DNA from: Haematococcus lacustris
Lineage: Eukaryota; Chlorophyta; Chlorophyceae; Chlamydomonadales; Haematococcaceae
Length of the DNA stretch: 64,000 nt
Assembly: GCA_030144725.1 (NCBI GenBank)
Contig: JASKMD010000006.1
Location: 4,787,555-4,851,554 of the forward strand
Direction: 5' to 3'
Below, one piece after another: positions 18,950 to 30,833 of the stretch. Position numbers and translations under genes: made by a program. Each line of letters starts with the position of its first letter. Within the stretch, counting starts at the first letter, position 1. The notes beneath the pieces were generated by a model that was given only the letters and a program-made list of their open reading frames with translations, was not told the origin of the DNA and did no database searches.

Positions 18950-21900
18950 TTACTCAAATACGTTGAGCACTCGCTCCACACTCAGGCGGCACAACGGGCA
19001 CAACGTGATGCCAGCCTTCATCCCCGCAGCGCACTCCCGACACACGCACTTATGCACCGAACTGCCGTGCTGCACATTAGCAGGGCCAATAGGGCCGCGC
19101 GGTGTGGAGCATGCGGCCATGCTTGCATGTCATGTGGCAGGGAAACAAGTGACTAGGTGTGGCCTGGTTGGCTGGGAGGTATGGGAGGTCTAGTGAGGGT
19201 CACCACCATGGGGGGTGGCAGTGTGACGGTGTGCAAGTCATTTTATGAGGCAGCAACTATGTGTGGCGGCCTGGCTGGTTGCCTGGCTAGATGGGGGAAG
19301 GTGCGGAGGGTAGGGACACTACACAGGCTAGCAGAAGCGGCAGGCAGGTGGCATGAGGCAAGGCCCTCATGTATTCTACTTTTTGCACCACTTACCCAAG
19401 TCCATCTATAGAAAAGCGCTAAATGCCAATGAGCATGTCTAAGTGCCCAAAGGCCCGCCCCGCCCTCTCACCAGCAGGCCCACTTCCCGAGGGGCTGACC
19501 AACAGATGACGCGGAGCGGCTGGCTGTCCTCGTCCTCATCAATTAGGGTAGGCGCGGAGGGCTCGACCAACTTGCCGGGAACGCTACCAAGTCGGCGTAA
19601 GGCAGGTTGGGCTGGGTCTGGGGTGTGTGGCAGGCATGAGGGACGCTCGGGCCCGGCCTGCCAGCCTGGGCAGCCGGTGAGGCTGCAGGGGCAGGAAGGC
19701 CAGGAAGGCCAGGTGCATCAGGGAGTGGGTAGGCGGTACCTAGCACTTTGTGTGTAGGGGCTTGCAAGCAGGCAGGGGAGCCTGGTGGAAGGCGGCAAAG
19801 GCTTGCAAGTGCAGGTGGGGGGAGGGTGCAAGGGGTGGGGTAGGGGGTGGCTGTTCGCACCTGTGACCTATTTGGCAGTGTTGGCTCCTTCCTTGCTGTG
19901 GACCCTGACACTGTTGGACCACACAGGGTGTTGCACCCCCTGGCAAGTTGTAACCCTTACCCTAACCCCCTGGCATGCCAACGCTCGCACCCTAAACCAA
20001 CCTAACCCTCCTATGCCCCTGCCCAGCCGCTGGGGCCTGCCTTGCCCTGGGTCTCCCGCCCCTCACCAAGCGGGGGCACAAAGGCCCAATACAAGGAGGA
20101 GGCCAGGGTGCTGGCAGTGGTGGTGGTGGCCACACACGGGGCAGGGGAAGAGGGGTTGGCAGCAGCTGTTGAGGGGGCGGCGGAGAAGGTTGTCAAATCA
20201 GCGCTTGGGGTGGGAGGGTGTTTGGTGAGGTTGGGGTCAGTGTTGGTACCTGTGGTGATGTCGGCAGCAGGAGCAGCAGCAGCGGCAGGGGGAGAGGGGC
20301 CAACATGTGCAACCCCTGCACCCTTTACCCTCTCCAAACCCTAACCCCACCCACCAAGTACCTAGCCACCCCCACCCACCCCCATCCAGCCACCCCAACC
20401 CCACCTTCCCACTACATCCTGTGGCTTTGTGCAACTGACCAGCAGAGGGTGGGGGGTTCAGAGCCGGGGCCGTGGGCGGGGGCGACTGTGCTGGCCCCTC
20501 TTGACTGTGCCCCTGCTGCACTGCAATGGCTAGGGCCAGGCGCGCTGCAAACTCCAGGTCGCTCTCCCCTGCACACCGTAGGGCAGCCGCACAAACATTA
20601 CTTACCGGGTGACAAAGTTAGCATTCAGGGGTGAGGGGGAGTGAGAGTGAAAGTGAGAGGAGGCAATTGGGTCACCACCCAGCTGGTCGGGGCTAGGCAG
20701 CTTTGTACCGTGCCCGCTCACTATGCACTAAACCCAGCTGCAGTCACACTGCCTCACATGCTGTCTCTGCAGACCAGCCACACACTCACACTCTCAACCC
20801 CACAATGCCCCTCACCTGGCAAGGCATCCAGTTGGTCCATCCACTCCTGCTCCCCCACCCTGGGGGCAGCAGCAGAGGGTGCCTGCGCCCCCTCCAGCCC
20901 GCCCCCGCTGCCCACCTTGCTGCTTAGGCCCCCCTGAAAATCGCTGGCATTGCCCCCCTGGCTGCTCTGGCCAGGGGGGGTGGGGGGACGGGAGTCAAAG
21001 GGGGTGGAGGGGCGGGAGCCAGGGGGAGTGGGGGAACGGGAGCTAGGCGGGGTGGGGGGACGGGATCCAGGGGGGGTGGGGGGACAGGGAAAGGGGGTTG
21101 TAGGAGGGGGGGCATGGCCGGCGGCTTGGGAGCGCTGTGGGGCCGAGGGGTCCGCCAGGGCCACAAGGGTGTCCAGGTCAGCCTGGGCTGCAGGATGCGA
21201 GGACACGGGGCGCAGAAACAGGCAGTAGCCGCTGTCGAGGCGCACCACCACGTCCCCGCGAGGCATGCTTTGGGTGGGGTGCAGGCGCTACAGCACAGCA
21301 GGGCAGCAGGGTGGTCAGGGGACAGGCAGTAAGGCGGGCGGGCGGGCGGGGCGGGCGGGCGGGCGGGCGGGCGGGCGGGCGGGCGGGCGGGCGGGCGGGC
21401 GGGCGGGCGGGCGGGCGGGCGGGCGGGCGGGCGGGCGGGGCGGGCGGGCGGGCGGGCGGGCGGGCGGGCGGGCGGGCGGGCGGGCGGCGGGCGGGCGGGC
21501 GGGCGGGCGGGCGGGCGGGCGGGCGGGCGGGCGGGCGGGCGGGCGGGCGGGCGGGCGGGCGGGCGGGCGGGCGGGCGGGCGGGCGGGCGGGCGGGCGGGC
21601 GGGCGGGCGGGCGGGCGGGCGGGCGGGGCGGGCGGGCGGGCGGGCGGGCGGGCGGGCGGGCGGGCGGGCGGGCGGGCGGGCGGGCGGGCGGGCGGGCGGG
21701 CGGGCGGGCGGGCGGGCGGCGGGCGGGCGGGCGGGCGGGCGGGCGGGCGGGCGGGCGGGCGGGCGGGCGGGCGGGCGGGCGGGCGGGCGGGCGGGCGGGC
21801 GGGCGGGCGGGCGGGCGGGCGGGCGGGCGGGCGGCGGCGGGCGGGCGGGCGGGCGGGCGGGCGGGCGGGCGGGGCGGGCGGGCGGGCGGGCGGGCGGGCG

Positions 21901-22150
21901 GGCGGGCGGGCGGGCGGGCGGGCGGGCGGGCGGGCGGGCGGGCGGGCGGGCGGGCGGGGCGGGCGGGCGGGCGGGCGGGCGGGCGGGCGGGCGGGCGGGC
22001 GGGCGGGCGGGCGGGCGGGCGGGCGGGCGGGCGGGCGGGCGGGCGGGCGGGCGGGCGGGCGGGCGGGCGGGCGGGCGGGCGGGCGGGCGGGCGGGCGGGC
22101 GGGCGGGCGGGCGGGCGGGCGGGCGGGCGGGCGGGCGGGCGGGCGGTGCG

Positions 22151-22188
<38 letters not shown>

Positions 22189-25082
22189 AGCCCCACCAGG
22201 ACAACATCAGCAGAGGTGGCCCATAAGCAAGTGGCCCCATCCAGCCATACCCGGCACATAGGGTTCAACCTCTTCTTGTCCCGGAACACCCACAGCTGTA
22301 AGCAGCAGCAGACGGGCACAGCGCAGCAGGTTTATTGAGGGGGTGAGGTACATTATGTGGGCAGAGGGTACAGAGACCCTGCACCTCATATCTGCACAGT
22401 GGTGTGGGTACCCCTACCCACCATACTACGCTTCCCTCCACCCCTTGCCCTTTCCAACCCCATGCCATCACCCTTGCCCTCCACTCCCGCCTTTTTCCCT
22501 TTGCCCACCTGCCCTCCCCCTTTGCCTTCCTCCCCTTCCTTTCTTCTGCCTCTCTCCTCATACACCTCACCTTCTCCCCCCGTGCCCACCCCTGACTCCC
22601 TCCCCCGCCCCTCACTGGCCCACCTGCTTCCTGCTGGGCTCAGGCGGTCCGTCAGGGCAGGGGAAGTGCGGCACCACCACCATGAACCGGGTCTTGAAGG
22701 GTGTGGTCAGCCCGCCATCACTAGTGCTCTGCTCACCACACCCCGCTACCAGGCAGGTCAAACCAAAGTCACGTCACGACCAGTGTCATGGTGCAGATCG
22801 CAAGCAGTGTTAATGGTGTAATCAGTGTTAGGCCAGACTTGCAAGATGAGGAGCAGGGTTAATAGTCAGGATGAGAGGATAAAGCAGGTGGTGCACAAGA
22901 AGGTGGTCAGGCAAAGGTGCACAGCGGGTATGCTGTTGCCCTCATCACTGGCTAATCACTGGCCTGGGGGGCTGGCACCTGCAGCGTCAGCGTCAGGGTC
23001 AGGGTCAGGGTCAGGGTCAGGGTCAGGGTCAGGGTCAGGGTCAGGGTCAGGGTCAGGGTCAGGGTCAGGGTCAGGGTCAGGGTCAGGGTCAGGGTCAGGG
23101 TCAGGGTCAGGGTCAGGGTCAGGGTCAGGGTCAGGGTCAGGGTCAGGGTCAGCGTTAGGGTCAGGGTCAGCGTCAGCGTCAGGGTCAGGGTCAGGGTCAG
23201 GGTCAGGGTCAGGGTCAGGGTCAGGGTCAGGGTCAGGGTCAGGGTCAGGGTCAGGGTCTGGGTCAGGGTCAGGGTCAGGGTCAGGGTCAGGGTCAGGGTC
23301 AGGGTCAGGGTCAGGGTCAGGGTCAGGGTCAGGGTCAGGGTCAGGGTCAGGGTCAGGGTCAGGGTCAGGGTCAGGGTCAGGGTCAGGGTCAGGGTCAGGG
23401 TCAGGGTCAGGGTCAGGGTCAGGGTCAGGGTCAGGGTCAGGGTCAGGGTCAGGGTCAGGGTCAGGGTCAGGGTCAGGGTCAGGGTCAGGGTCAGGGTCAG
23501 GGTCAGGGTCAGGGTCAGGGTCAGGGTCAGGGTCAGGGTCAGGGTCAGGGTCAGGGTCAGGGTCAGGGTCAGGGTCAGGGTCAGGGTCAGGGTCAGGGTC
23601 AGGGTCAGGGTCAGGGTCAGGGTCAGGGTCAGGGTCAGGGTCAGGGTCAGGGTCAGGGTCAGGGTCAGGGTCAGGGTCAGGGTCAGGGTCAGGGTCAGGG
23701 TCAGGGTCAGGGTCAGGGTCAGGGTCAGGGTCAGGGTCAGGGTCAGGGTCAGGGTCAGGGTCAGGGTCAGGGTCAGGCCAGGGGTGCAGGGGCAGGGGGG
23801 GCTGGTTGACACATGCATGGGATCAGGGGAATGGTGGCTATGATGGGAATCGTGATCAGGGTGTGTGTGGTCAGGGTAGGTTGGGGCTGAGGGTTGAGGA
23901 GTCAGGGATGGGAGGGGCAAGGGTGGGGTGTGGGCCGCACCGTGAGCTAAGAGGAGCTCACAGATGGGGGCGTGGGTCTTGCCGTTGCGCGCTGCCGCAT
24001 GCAGTGCGGTGCCGCTATGAACCCCCGCCAGGCAGTTCATGAAGTGCACATTGGCGCCATGCTGCAGCAGCTGCAGGCGAGGTGCAGCCAGGCGTGGCCA
24101 GGAACATGATCTTGACCCAGCCTCCCAAGGCCAGGGTGGTGATTACAGGGGCAGCAAGGCAGATAGAGGGTGAACAGGGCAAGCAAGGGCATGGAGTTGG
24201 GCAAGAACGGAAAAGTAGGGGATGGCTACAAGTAAGGCATGATCTACCTGCGATCTACCATACTTTTACTATTTGCTGCGCACTGCACCTACCCTGCCCT
24301 GCACCACCGGTCCCCCCCAAGGGAGGTGGAAAGAGGAGGGGTGGGAGGAATACAGGGCTGCATCCGCCGCTGCGATGGGCCACCCCTGCGACGATGGCTG
24401 CCTGACGCTTCCCCTGGTACCAAGGCCAAGTCCACAGCCCCATCTCTACACCAATTGTAGTGTATGGCTGCACCTAGAGGGGTAAAAATGTGACCAAGGC
24501 TGCCCTAGCACTGTCCCTGGTCTTCATGGGGTGGCCCCTTGAGCGGCAGGCCAGAACCCGGGTGAAAGGCACTCAGGGGTCCGACCACTCCACCGCTTGG
24601 CATGCAGCGCAGAGCCAGCACACTCCACTAGCTGCACGCAGAGACGCAGCTGCTATCCTACTACGACCAGAGTCAGAGCTAGCGCCTACCAGCTGCACAC
24701 AGCGCTGGTGGTTTCCTTCTGCTGCCACAATGAGCGGGGTGCGGCCTTTGCAGTCCCTGAACTCCAGCAGCCTGCGATCCACCACTGGCTGCTGGTTTTG
24801 CACCCGGTCCAACAGCTTCTGCATCAGACCATGGCCAGTGAACAGCACGCAGAAGGACACACGGGACGTCTTCGACGCCTGACAGAGGTTAGGGATGCGT
24901 GAGAACCCAGGCAGGCAAAGTGAGAGCTGGCGAGAAGCTGAGCCGCACTTATCGCAATGCCGACTTATCGCAATGGTCGACTGTCGAGTGTGGGCTGCTG
25001 ACTGCACAGTGTGCACCTGCAGTGTGGTCGAGTCGTTGCTCGCTGCGGCGTCATAGACCCGCTCCCCCAAAGTGTTTCCCAT
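18950..25082 (-). CDS. Ankyrin-repeat, UIM-like and RING E3 ligase (XBAT-like)
   Basis: ATG 25082. Phase-checked exons: 25017-25082 (MGNTLGERVYD, a likely N-myristoylation start), 24690-24878 and 23941-24070 (ankyrin repeats: GRTPLIVAAEGNH; SGTALHAAARNGKT), 22624-22745, 22197-22295 (LWVFRDKKRLNPMCRVWLDG), 20816-21287, one from 20568 (DLEFAARLALAIAVQQG, UIM-like), 19472-19682 and the last, 18950-19069. The last exon carries KCVCRECAAG and CPLCR and ends VLNVFE then TAA. The order of ankyrins, a beta-rich middle region, UIM and C-terminal RING resembles plant XBAT34/35 ubiquitin ligases. Part of the serine-rich exon near 20011-20300 is approximate. The first RING half reads RVICWSAPREV, with Arg where the first Cys is expected and the PCGH step missing, so RING function is uncertain. 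Two introns are mostly simple repeat. Confidence 0.7.
21333..22146. repeat. (GGGC)n simple repeat, about 0.8 kb, intronic
   Basis: About 200 units of GGGC (CCCG on the gene's sense strand) with rare GGGGC or GGC slips. It lies inside the intron between the exons 22197-22295 and 20816-21287. The long proline/arginine/alanine frames across it are artefacts of the repeat. Confidence 0.97.
22155..22190. repeat. (CTG)12 trinucleotide repeat
   Basis: Twelve CTG units (CAG on the sense strand) directly after the donor GTGGGG at 22196. The preferred splice model leaves them in the intron. If that donor is skipped they would encode a glutamine run. Confidence 0.9.
22984..23776. repeat. (GGGTCA)n hexamer repeat, about 0.8 kb, intronic
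   Basis: About 130 units, a few carrying GCGTCA or GGGTCT. On the sense (minus) strand of the host gene it is TGACCC. It occupies most of the intron between the second ankyrin exon and 22624-22745. It is a one-base variant of the CCCTAA telomere unit. Confidence 0.97.
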
Positions 25083-26500
25083 CTTGCGCCCGCACACGTT
25101 GTTTGCTGCGTGGTCGGGCTAGCCTTCTCTCGCTGCAGTTATGGCAGTAAACTTACAACTATCAGTTGCCCGAGTTAAGGTTAATGTTAGGGTTATGGAG
25201 GACTTTACGCCCCCGTGTGACCAGAGTGAGGGAGTTTGCGGTCTCGCGCTCTTGCGCCCATTCTTCGCCCGTTCTGCTGAGCAAGATTGGCGTCACAACT
25301 CGGGTCGGGGCCAGGCTTGTGGCCTGGTCAGGTGCTCTCAACTAACAGAAAATTTACCCTTGGTGTTGAAAACGACGCCATGTCTCAGCCACGTTGTTTC
25401 TAATCATGTCTCGCTTTCTCACCTACGCGGCGCAACGTGTTTTATTAGAAAATCGTGCGGTGTGCTGAGCGCGATGGAGGCTCGAACCTTTATGCAAGTT
25501 ATGCGTGTCATGCTCATACGGGCCACGTTGCGAGAGACTGCCGCGACCGACCTGGCCCAGGAGCACCTGCACACACTGAGGGACAGTCACCGCAGTCAAA
25601 AGTGATTCACCGATGTGACAGAAATTTGCAGTTCTCGTACATTATCGAAGTGAACGAATTACACTGCAAAAATGCAACGTTTCACTGCAAAAATGCAATC
25701 CCCGTAGCCCACAGCATCCAGCAGCACGAGTAGAGCCCGATGGCTGAGGCTGTCACGATGACTAGTAGCCTTCAACATAATGCTCGTGGCCGCATTGCTG
25801 CTTTCGCTGGCATTGCCACGGGTGCTACAACACAGCGTGATTGGCCTGGGCCCTATACAGTCAACAACAGCCACAGCCGACACTGTGGTGCAGGTGCAGC
25901 CAAAAGCAGCCCGCGCAGCAGCTGGATTACAACGCAATGGAGGACTGTAGCAGAGGGTCGCAGGATGTGCCTAGATTGCGATACTTCAGGCTGATATTGC
26001 TAATCTTGCCCGTGCACTTTGGGCTGATGGCGGTCGAGGGCTTACCAGGTAATCACATGTTCACATGGCCCCCTCCCCCTCCCCCTCCCCCTCCCCTCCC
26101 CCTCCCCCTCCCCCTCCCCCTCCCCCTCCCCCTCCCCCTCCCCCTCCCCCTCCCCCTCCCCCTCCCCCTCCCCCTCCCCCTCCCCCTCCCCCTCCCCCTC
26201 CCCCTCCCCCTCCCCCTCCCCTCCCCCTCCCCCTCCCCCTCCCCCTCCCCCTCCCCCTCCCCCTCCCCCTCCCCCTCCCCCTCCCCCTCCCCCTCCCCCT
26301 CCCCCTCCCCCTCCCCCTCCCCCTCCCCCTCCCCCTCCCCCTCCCCCTCCCCCTCCCCCTCCCCCTCCCCCTCCCCCTCCCCCTCCCCCTCCCCCTCCCC
26401 CTCCCCCTCCCCTCCCCCTGTCGTCGTGTACCTGCCATTGGCACATGTGTCACCCCCCTCCCCCCTTCCCCCCCTGCTGCTGCCCCCCCCATGTGATCAG
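25083..26500. other. Intergenic region upstream of the E3 gene
   Basis: It contains the start-proximal region of the minus-strand E3 gene and, at 26068-26419, a (CCCCCT)n block. A CCHC-like fragment near 25480-25545 lacks its first Cys and is not called. No upstream NTRC exon with a GxGxxG FAD motif was found here. Confidence 0.5.
26068..26419. repeat. (CCCCCT)n repeat, about 350 bp
   Basis: Nearly pure CCCCCT with two one-base shortenings. It lies immediately upstream of the first recognisable NTRC exon and may replace or obscure the missing 5' exons. Confidence 0.97.
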
Positions 26501-29178
26501 GTGCGTGCCCACAGCCTGATCATCGCCACTGGCGCCACGGCCCGCAAGCTGGGCATCCCCAGGGAGCAGACCTTCTGGTCCAGGGGCATCTCAGCCTGCG
26601 CCATTTGTGATGGTGAGCAGCTGAGGGGGGCAGGAGGGCTGAGGCTGGGGAGGGAGCCAGTCAGCATTTGCAATGCAGGGCAGGGCAGGGCTGGTGGTAG
26701 CAGGTCATAGGGGCAGCAGGGCAGGGAGAGCGAGGTTCAGGAGGAGGGTGGGTGGGTGCCAGAGGGCTGAGGCAGGCAGGCAAGTTGAGGAGGACAGCAG
26801 CAGATGAGGTCCATGTCCCTGCTGCTTCTTCCCCCTGTTTGACCCCCCTGCTGCTACCCTCTGGCCTGCTGCTGCCCCCCATCTGCTTCCCCCTGCCTGC
26901 TGCTGCCAGGCGCCAGCCCGCGGTTCAAGAACAAGCCCATGGCGGTGGTGAGGGGGCGACTCGGCGGCAGAGGAGGCCGTGTACCTCACAAAGTACGCCA
27001 GCCACGCGAGGACCTGTGGGCGGGGGCGGGGGCGGGGGCACACAGTCAAGGCTGTAGGTCATGGGCATGAGGGCTGTGGGGTGTGATGCATCCACGATGG
27101 ACAAGGGCATAGCAGCAGTGACAGGGGGGCAGAGGCGGGGTGGGTGCGGGGTGGGTGGGTGGGTGGGTGTAGGCACAACAGGGTTGGGGGCACCCCTCCT
27201 CCTGACCCTGCCCTCCTGACTCCTCCCCCTCCCCCCCTGACAGCTGTGCTGGCCCCCCTGCCAACTCCCAGGTGCACCTGCTGGTGCGAGGCAGCAAGCT
27301 GCGTGCCAGCTAGGCCGCTGCCTGGCCTACCCTCTGATCACGGTACACTTCAACACGGGGGTGGAGGACGCGGAGGGCAATGGCGTGCTGGCCAACCCGC
27401 AGCTGCTGGACACCCAAACTGGTGGGGAAGGGGTAGGGGGAGCTGGGGGTGGGGGGGTGGGGGGTGGCAACTGGGGTTGACAGTCGCAGCTGCAGGCAGC
27501 ACTGCTGGTGGCACCTGCTCCACACATCTCACCCACCCCGTCACCCCCCCCTCCCCCTCCCTCCATGTTCTGCCCTGTGTGGGCTTCAGGGGAGAAGCGG
27601 TGGCTGGACGTGGCCAGCCTGAATGCGGCATCGGCCACACGCCCAACACGCAGCTGCTGGGCACCTTGACTGAGCTGGGCAGCAAGGGCTACGTGAAGGT
27701 GCAGCACGGCGTGGCCACCAGCGTGGAGGGCGTGTTCGCAGCGGGGACCTGCACGACCCTGAATAGCACCAGGTGGGGGGCAGGGCTGAGGGGCTGAGGG
27801 AGGGGCAGGGACTGGGCGGTGGTGGGGGGGGGTAAGGGTAGGGGGAGGGGGGGTGGAAGCGGGGGCGTGGGCGAGGTGCAAGGGGTAAAGTGGAAGTTGG
27901 GGGGCGCCCAGTGAGGTGCTGGTCTGCTGCTGCTCCCTGCTCCCCCCTTGTGCAACCCCTGGCCTGATGATGACCTGGACCATGACCTGGACCATGACCC
28001 GACCCCTGCATAACCCACACCACCGCTTGTTGGCTGCCCCCCCCCCCCAAGCTTCCCTTCCATGTGGCCTGACCTGACCTGGCCGCCTCCCCCCCCCTGC
28101 CCCCTGCCCTCCCCCCAGGCCATCACTGCTGCCGGCAGCGGCTGCATGGCTGCGCTGTCAGTGGAGCCCTACCTCACGCAGCATGGGCTGGCGCAGGAGT
28201 TCAAGCCCAGCGCTGAGCAGGAGGAGGGGCAGGAAGGGCACGGTCAGGTGCGGGCCAGGCAGGGGCGGGGGTTGAGAAGGGCGGGCTGAAGGGGGGCTGA
28301 TGGGGAAAGGGTGGGAGAAGGTGGGGAGAAGGGAGGGAGGTGGCGAAATGAGGAGAGGTAATGGCTGGGGCAGGGAGGGAAGGAGTGGGTTAGGGGTAGG
28401 GTCAGGGTTGGGGTGTTGTAGTGTGACCTAGTGGAGGGATGCTTGAGTTGAGGGCTGGTCTGGTGCCAGGGTCAGGGTCGGGTAGGGGTCAGTGCTCACT
28501 TCAACCCTGACCCTGGCCTTGCCACTCATCGCGTGTTCCCCCCTACCTGGTCATGGTAAACTCCAGGCTGTACTGGGTGCACGTGTTTCCCCCCCTACCC
28601 CCTACCCCCAGGCCGCCCTGCCCGGGACTCGGAGGCGCTGCACAAGCTGTACCACGAGAGCGAGCGCCTGATCGCGGTGCTTCACACCAGCCCCAGCTGC
28701 GGACCCTGCCGCTCCCTCAAGCCCTCAAGCCCTCAAGCCCTCAAGCCCTCAAGCCCTCAAGCCCGTGGTGGACGACTTCCTCGGCCGGCTACATTACGTG
28801 GAGGTGAGGCCAGCCAGGGTGGTTGGCCAAGGCGGTTGGCCAGGGCCGTTGGCCAAGGTCTGGGTGAAGGTGCAGCGTGTCAGGCCCCTGCTTGGTGGCA
28901 CTGCGGGCACCAGACTGCAGGCTGAGCTGGCTCCGCATATCCCCCCCTCCCCCTCCCACCAGTTGCCCCCCTCCACCTCTCCCCCCTGACCTTCTCAGCC
29001 CCCTCACCCCTCTGTTGCTGTGACCAGGTGGACATTGAAGCCGACCCTGAGGTTGCTGAGGCCGCGGGCAGCTATGGCACCCACCCTGCAGCTGGTCAAG
29101 AACAAGGACATGCTGCAGGTGGTGCCGGGTGTGAAGCAGAAGAGGGAGTACCGCGAGCTGCTCAAGACAAACTTGTAG
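26501..29178 (+). pseudogene. NTRC: NADPH-dependent thioredoxin reductase C (NTRC), truncated and frame-broken
   Basis: Seven exon-like blocks in family order: 26501-26612 ([14 protein letters not shown] ... ACAICDG, redox CxxC), 26910 to about 27010 (FKNKPMAVV), 27272-27421 ([13 protein letters not shown] ... ITVHFNT), 27590-27772 ([11 protein letters not shown] ... [10 protein letters not shown]), 28119-28242 (AITAAGSGCMAALS), 28612-28803 (thioredoxin CGPC) and 29028-29178. Lesions: the frame breaks in the NADPH loop (GGGD region, about 26950), in-frame TAG and frame loss after KLRAS (about 27313), one G lost plus Trp to TAG in the GDLHDxEW motif (about 27745-27765), an 8-bp repeat expansion after CGPCRSLKP, and a one-base loss after GTHP in the last exon. 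The N-terminal FAD-binding part is absent. A functional NTRC must exist elsewhere. Confidence 0.85.
28713..28767 (+). repeat. 8-bp tandem repeat (CTCAAGCC)6 inside NTRC thioredoxin exon
   Basis: Six copies of CTCAAGCC after the CGPC motif. The unaltered family reads CGPCRxLKP only once here, so five extra units (40 bases) have been added, shifting the frame. Confidence 0.85.
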
Positions 29179-30833
29179 GCAGCCGGGGGGGCAGGGCTAG
29201 CAGGGGGTGGGAGGGGCGGACCAATAGCTGCTGGATCATGCTCCAGGAATGGGGGGTGGTTGAGGGGGCTGGTGGGCTCAGCCTTGCGCCAGGTAATTGG
29301 GGTGGGGTGGGAGGGAGGTAATGCAGAGGGCTCGCTGGGAGTGTGGGGCCAGATTGTGGGGAGGCTGGCGCTCATGGGGGGCTTGTGGTTGTGGAGGTGG
29401 TGTGTGTGTGATGTAGGCTCGGCTATTGCTTTCGAGCGAGCAGAGAAGGGTTTCTGCAACGAGGAAGAGGCACGATATGTGGGAGGTAAGCTGGAGGGCG
29501 GAGCGTCAAGTCTCATGGCTTTATTGAGGCGCGTACGGAAGTAAGCAACGGGTGTGCTCGCCTGCGTCCAGCGAGTGGTCTACTGCACAGTGGTCGCCGC
29601 GGATGTATTGCCTGTCGCTAAGGGTCGTCGGGGGTCAGGCGCACGATGTGGTGCATGGACATGTCACATGTTGGGGTCCAGGCCGCGCGCTCTCGGCTCG
29701 GCGGGTGCGGGTGTTATTACCGTTACAAGGGCGTTTTCCTGGCTGACCTTGGCACCTCTGGTGTCGCTGTCCTCCCGTGCACTCTTAAGAGTAGGTTTGA
29801 GTAGGCTAGCATGCCGCGGTAACGACGAATAGGCGGAGGTGCCATTTTGCTGCGGCACAAGGGCGCGGTGTAGAACGTTGAGACGAGAGTTTTCGTATGC
29901 ATGGCGCTGCAGTCGGCGGGAGGTAGGCCGCTAGGTCAGTCATGACGGGTTTGCTTGAACGAAGAAAAAGCGATGCCGAGGCCTGTCTGCTGCATCAAGG
30001 GGACGAGATGGCATTCTACTCCGTAGACAGCGCCTTCCGCCAGGCAAGAGAACGTTAAATGTTGAGAAATGGTTGAACATTTGCGCTGGTAGCACTTCCA
30101 GATGTTACACATACTCCAGTATCACGGCGTTTATTCCAATACCTTTCAGAACAAAACGATGTGTACACCGGTGAAGCCGGCTGCTTAGAAACGTTCCTCC
30201 AGCGTACGGCGCTAAGCCGACAACAACTGGCGACAGATGCCTGCAACCTGGTCGCACGGTCGCAGTTGTACGGAAACGCATTCCCGTTAATGCTGAACCA
30301 ACTGGCGAGTTGCGTAGACGACTATGTTGAGACTCGAAATTGCGGTGTAATTGCGGGAAACCCTCACACTTCACCACTTTTCACCAAGTTCACTACTCAG
30401 GTTAAGGCTGTCGCCCAGGCAACGTACAGCGCTTGATTGCAGCGCTGGCGGCCTGCGCTTGCCCATCAATCGTGCCGCATCTTCCGGTCACACGGCCACA
30501 CAACAGTTCAAGTCAGGTCATGGCACCCTCCTCCACCCTCCCTCCTTGGCCCACCCGCCCACTCGCAATTATAGAGGGCTGGCTAGCTTGAAAACTTGGG
30601 CTATGCGCCAGCCTGCTACGGCATATCTTTGTTAAACCCTAACACAGGTGTCGCCTAATAGGGATAACCTGCTCTTTTGTCCTGATGAGCGTTGTACACG
30701 ACTGCGCGCGCTGCGTTCTCCTGGTGCGTCTTGCTCGCACCCGAAAATTCTTGCGGCTTAAGGGTAGTGGCCGCTGTGCCTTGCATCAAAGAACAGCACA
30801 GTGCGCGACCCCAAGGCAATCAGCTGGTTGTAA
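29179..30833. other. Unassigned spacer
   Basis: No gene recognised on either strand. Codon use and base composition change to a lower GC level after about 29400. There is no long simple repeat. Confidence 0.4.

Noticed and set aside
22155..22190. Polyglutamine tract in the E3 protein
   Set aside because: The preferred splice (donor GTGGGG at 22196) removes it and gives the correct phase for the next exon.
20924..22261. Very long Pro/Arg/Ala and Gly/Arg/Ala frames
   Set aside because: They are translations of (GGGC)n and open in several frames of both strands at once; no conserved domain and inside an intron.
22825..24049. Long Gly/Ser and Leu/Thr frames
   Set aside because: Translations of the (GGGTCA)n array; the flanking ankyrin exon fits a separate, phase-consistent model.
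25455..25560. CCHC zinc knuckle (gag fragment)
   Set aside because: The GHVARDC half is present but the first Cys is missing and nothing else supports a gag gene.
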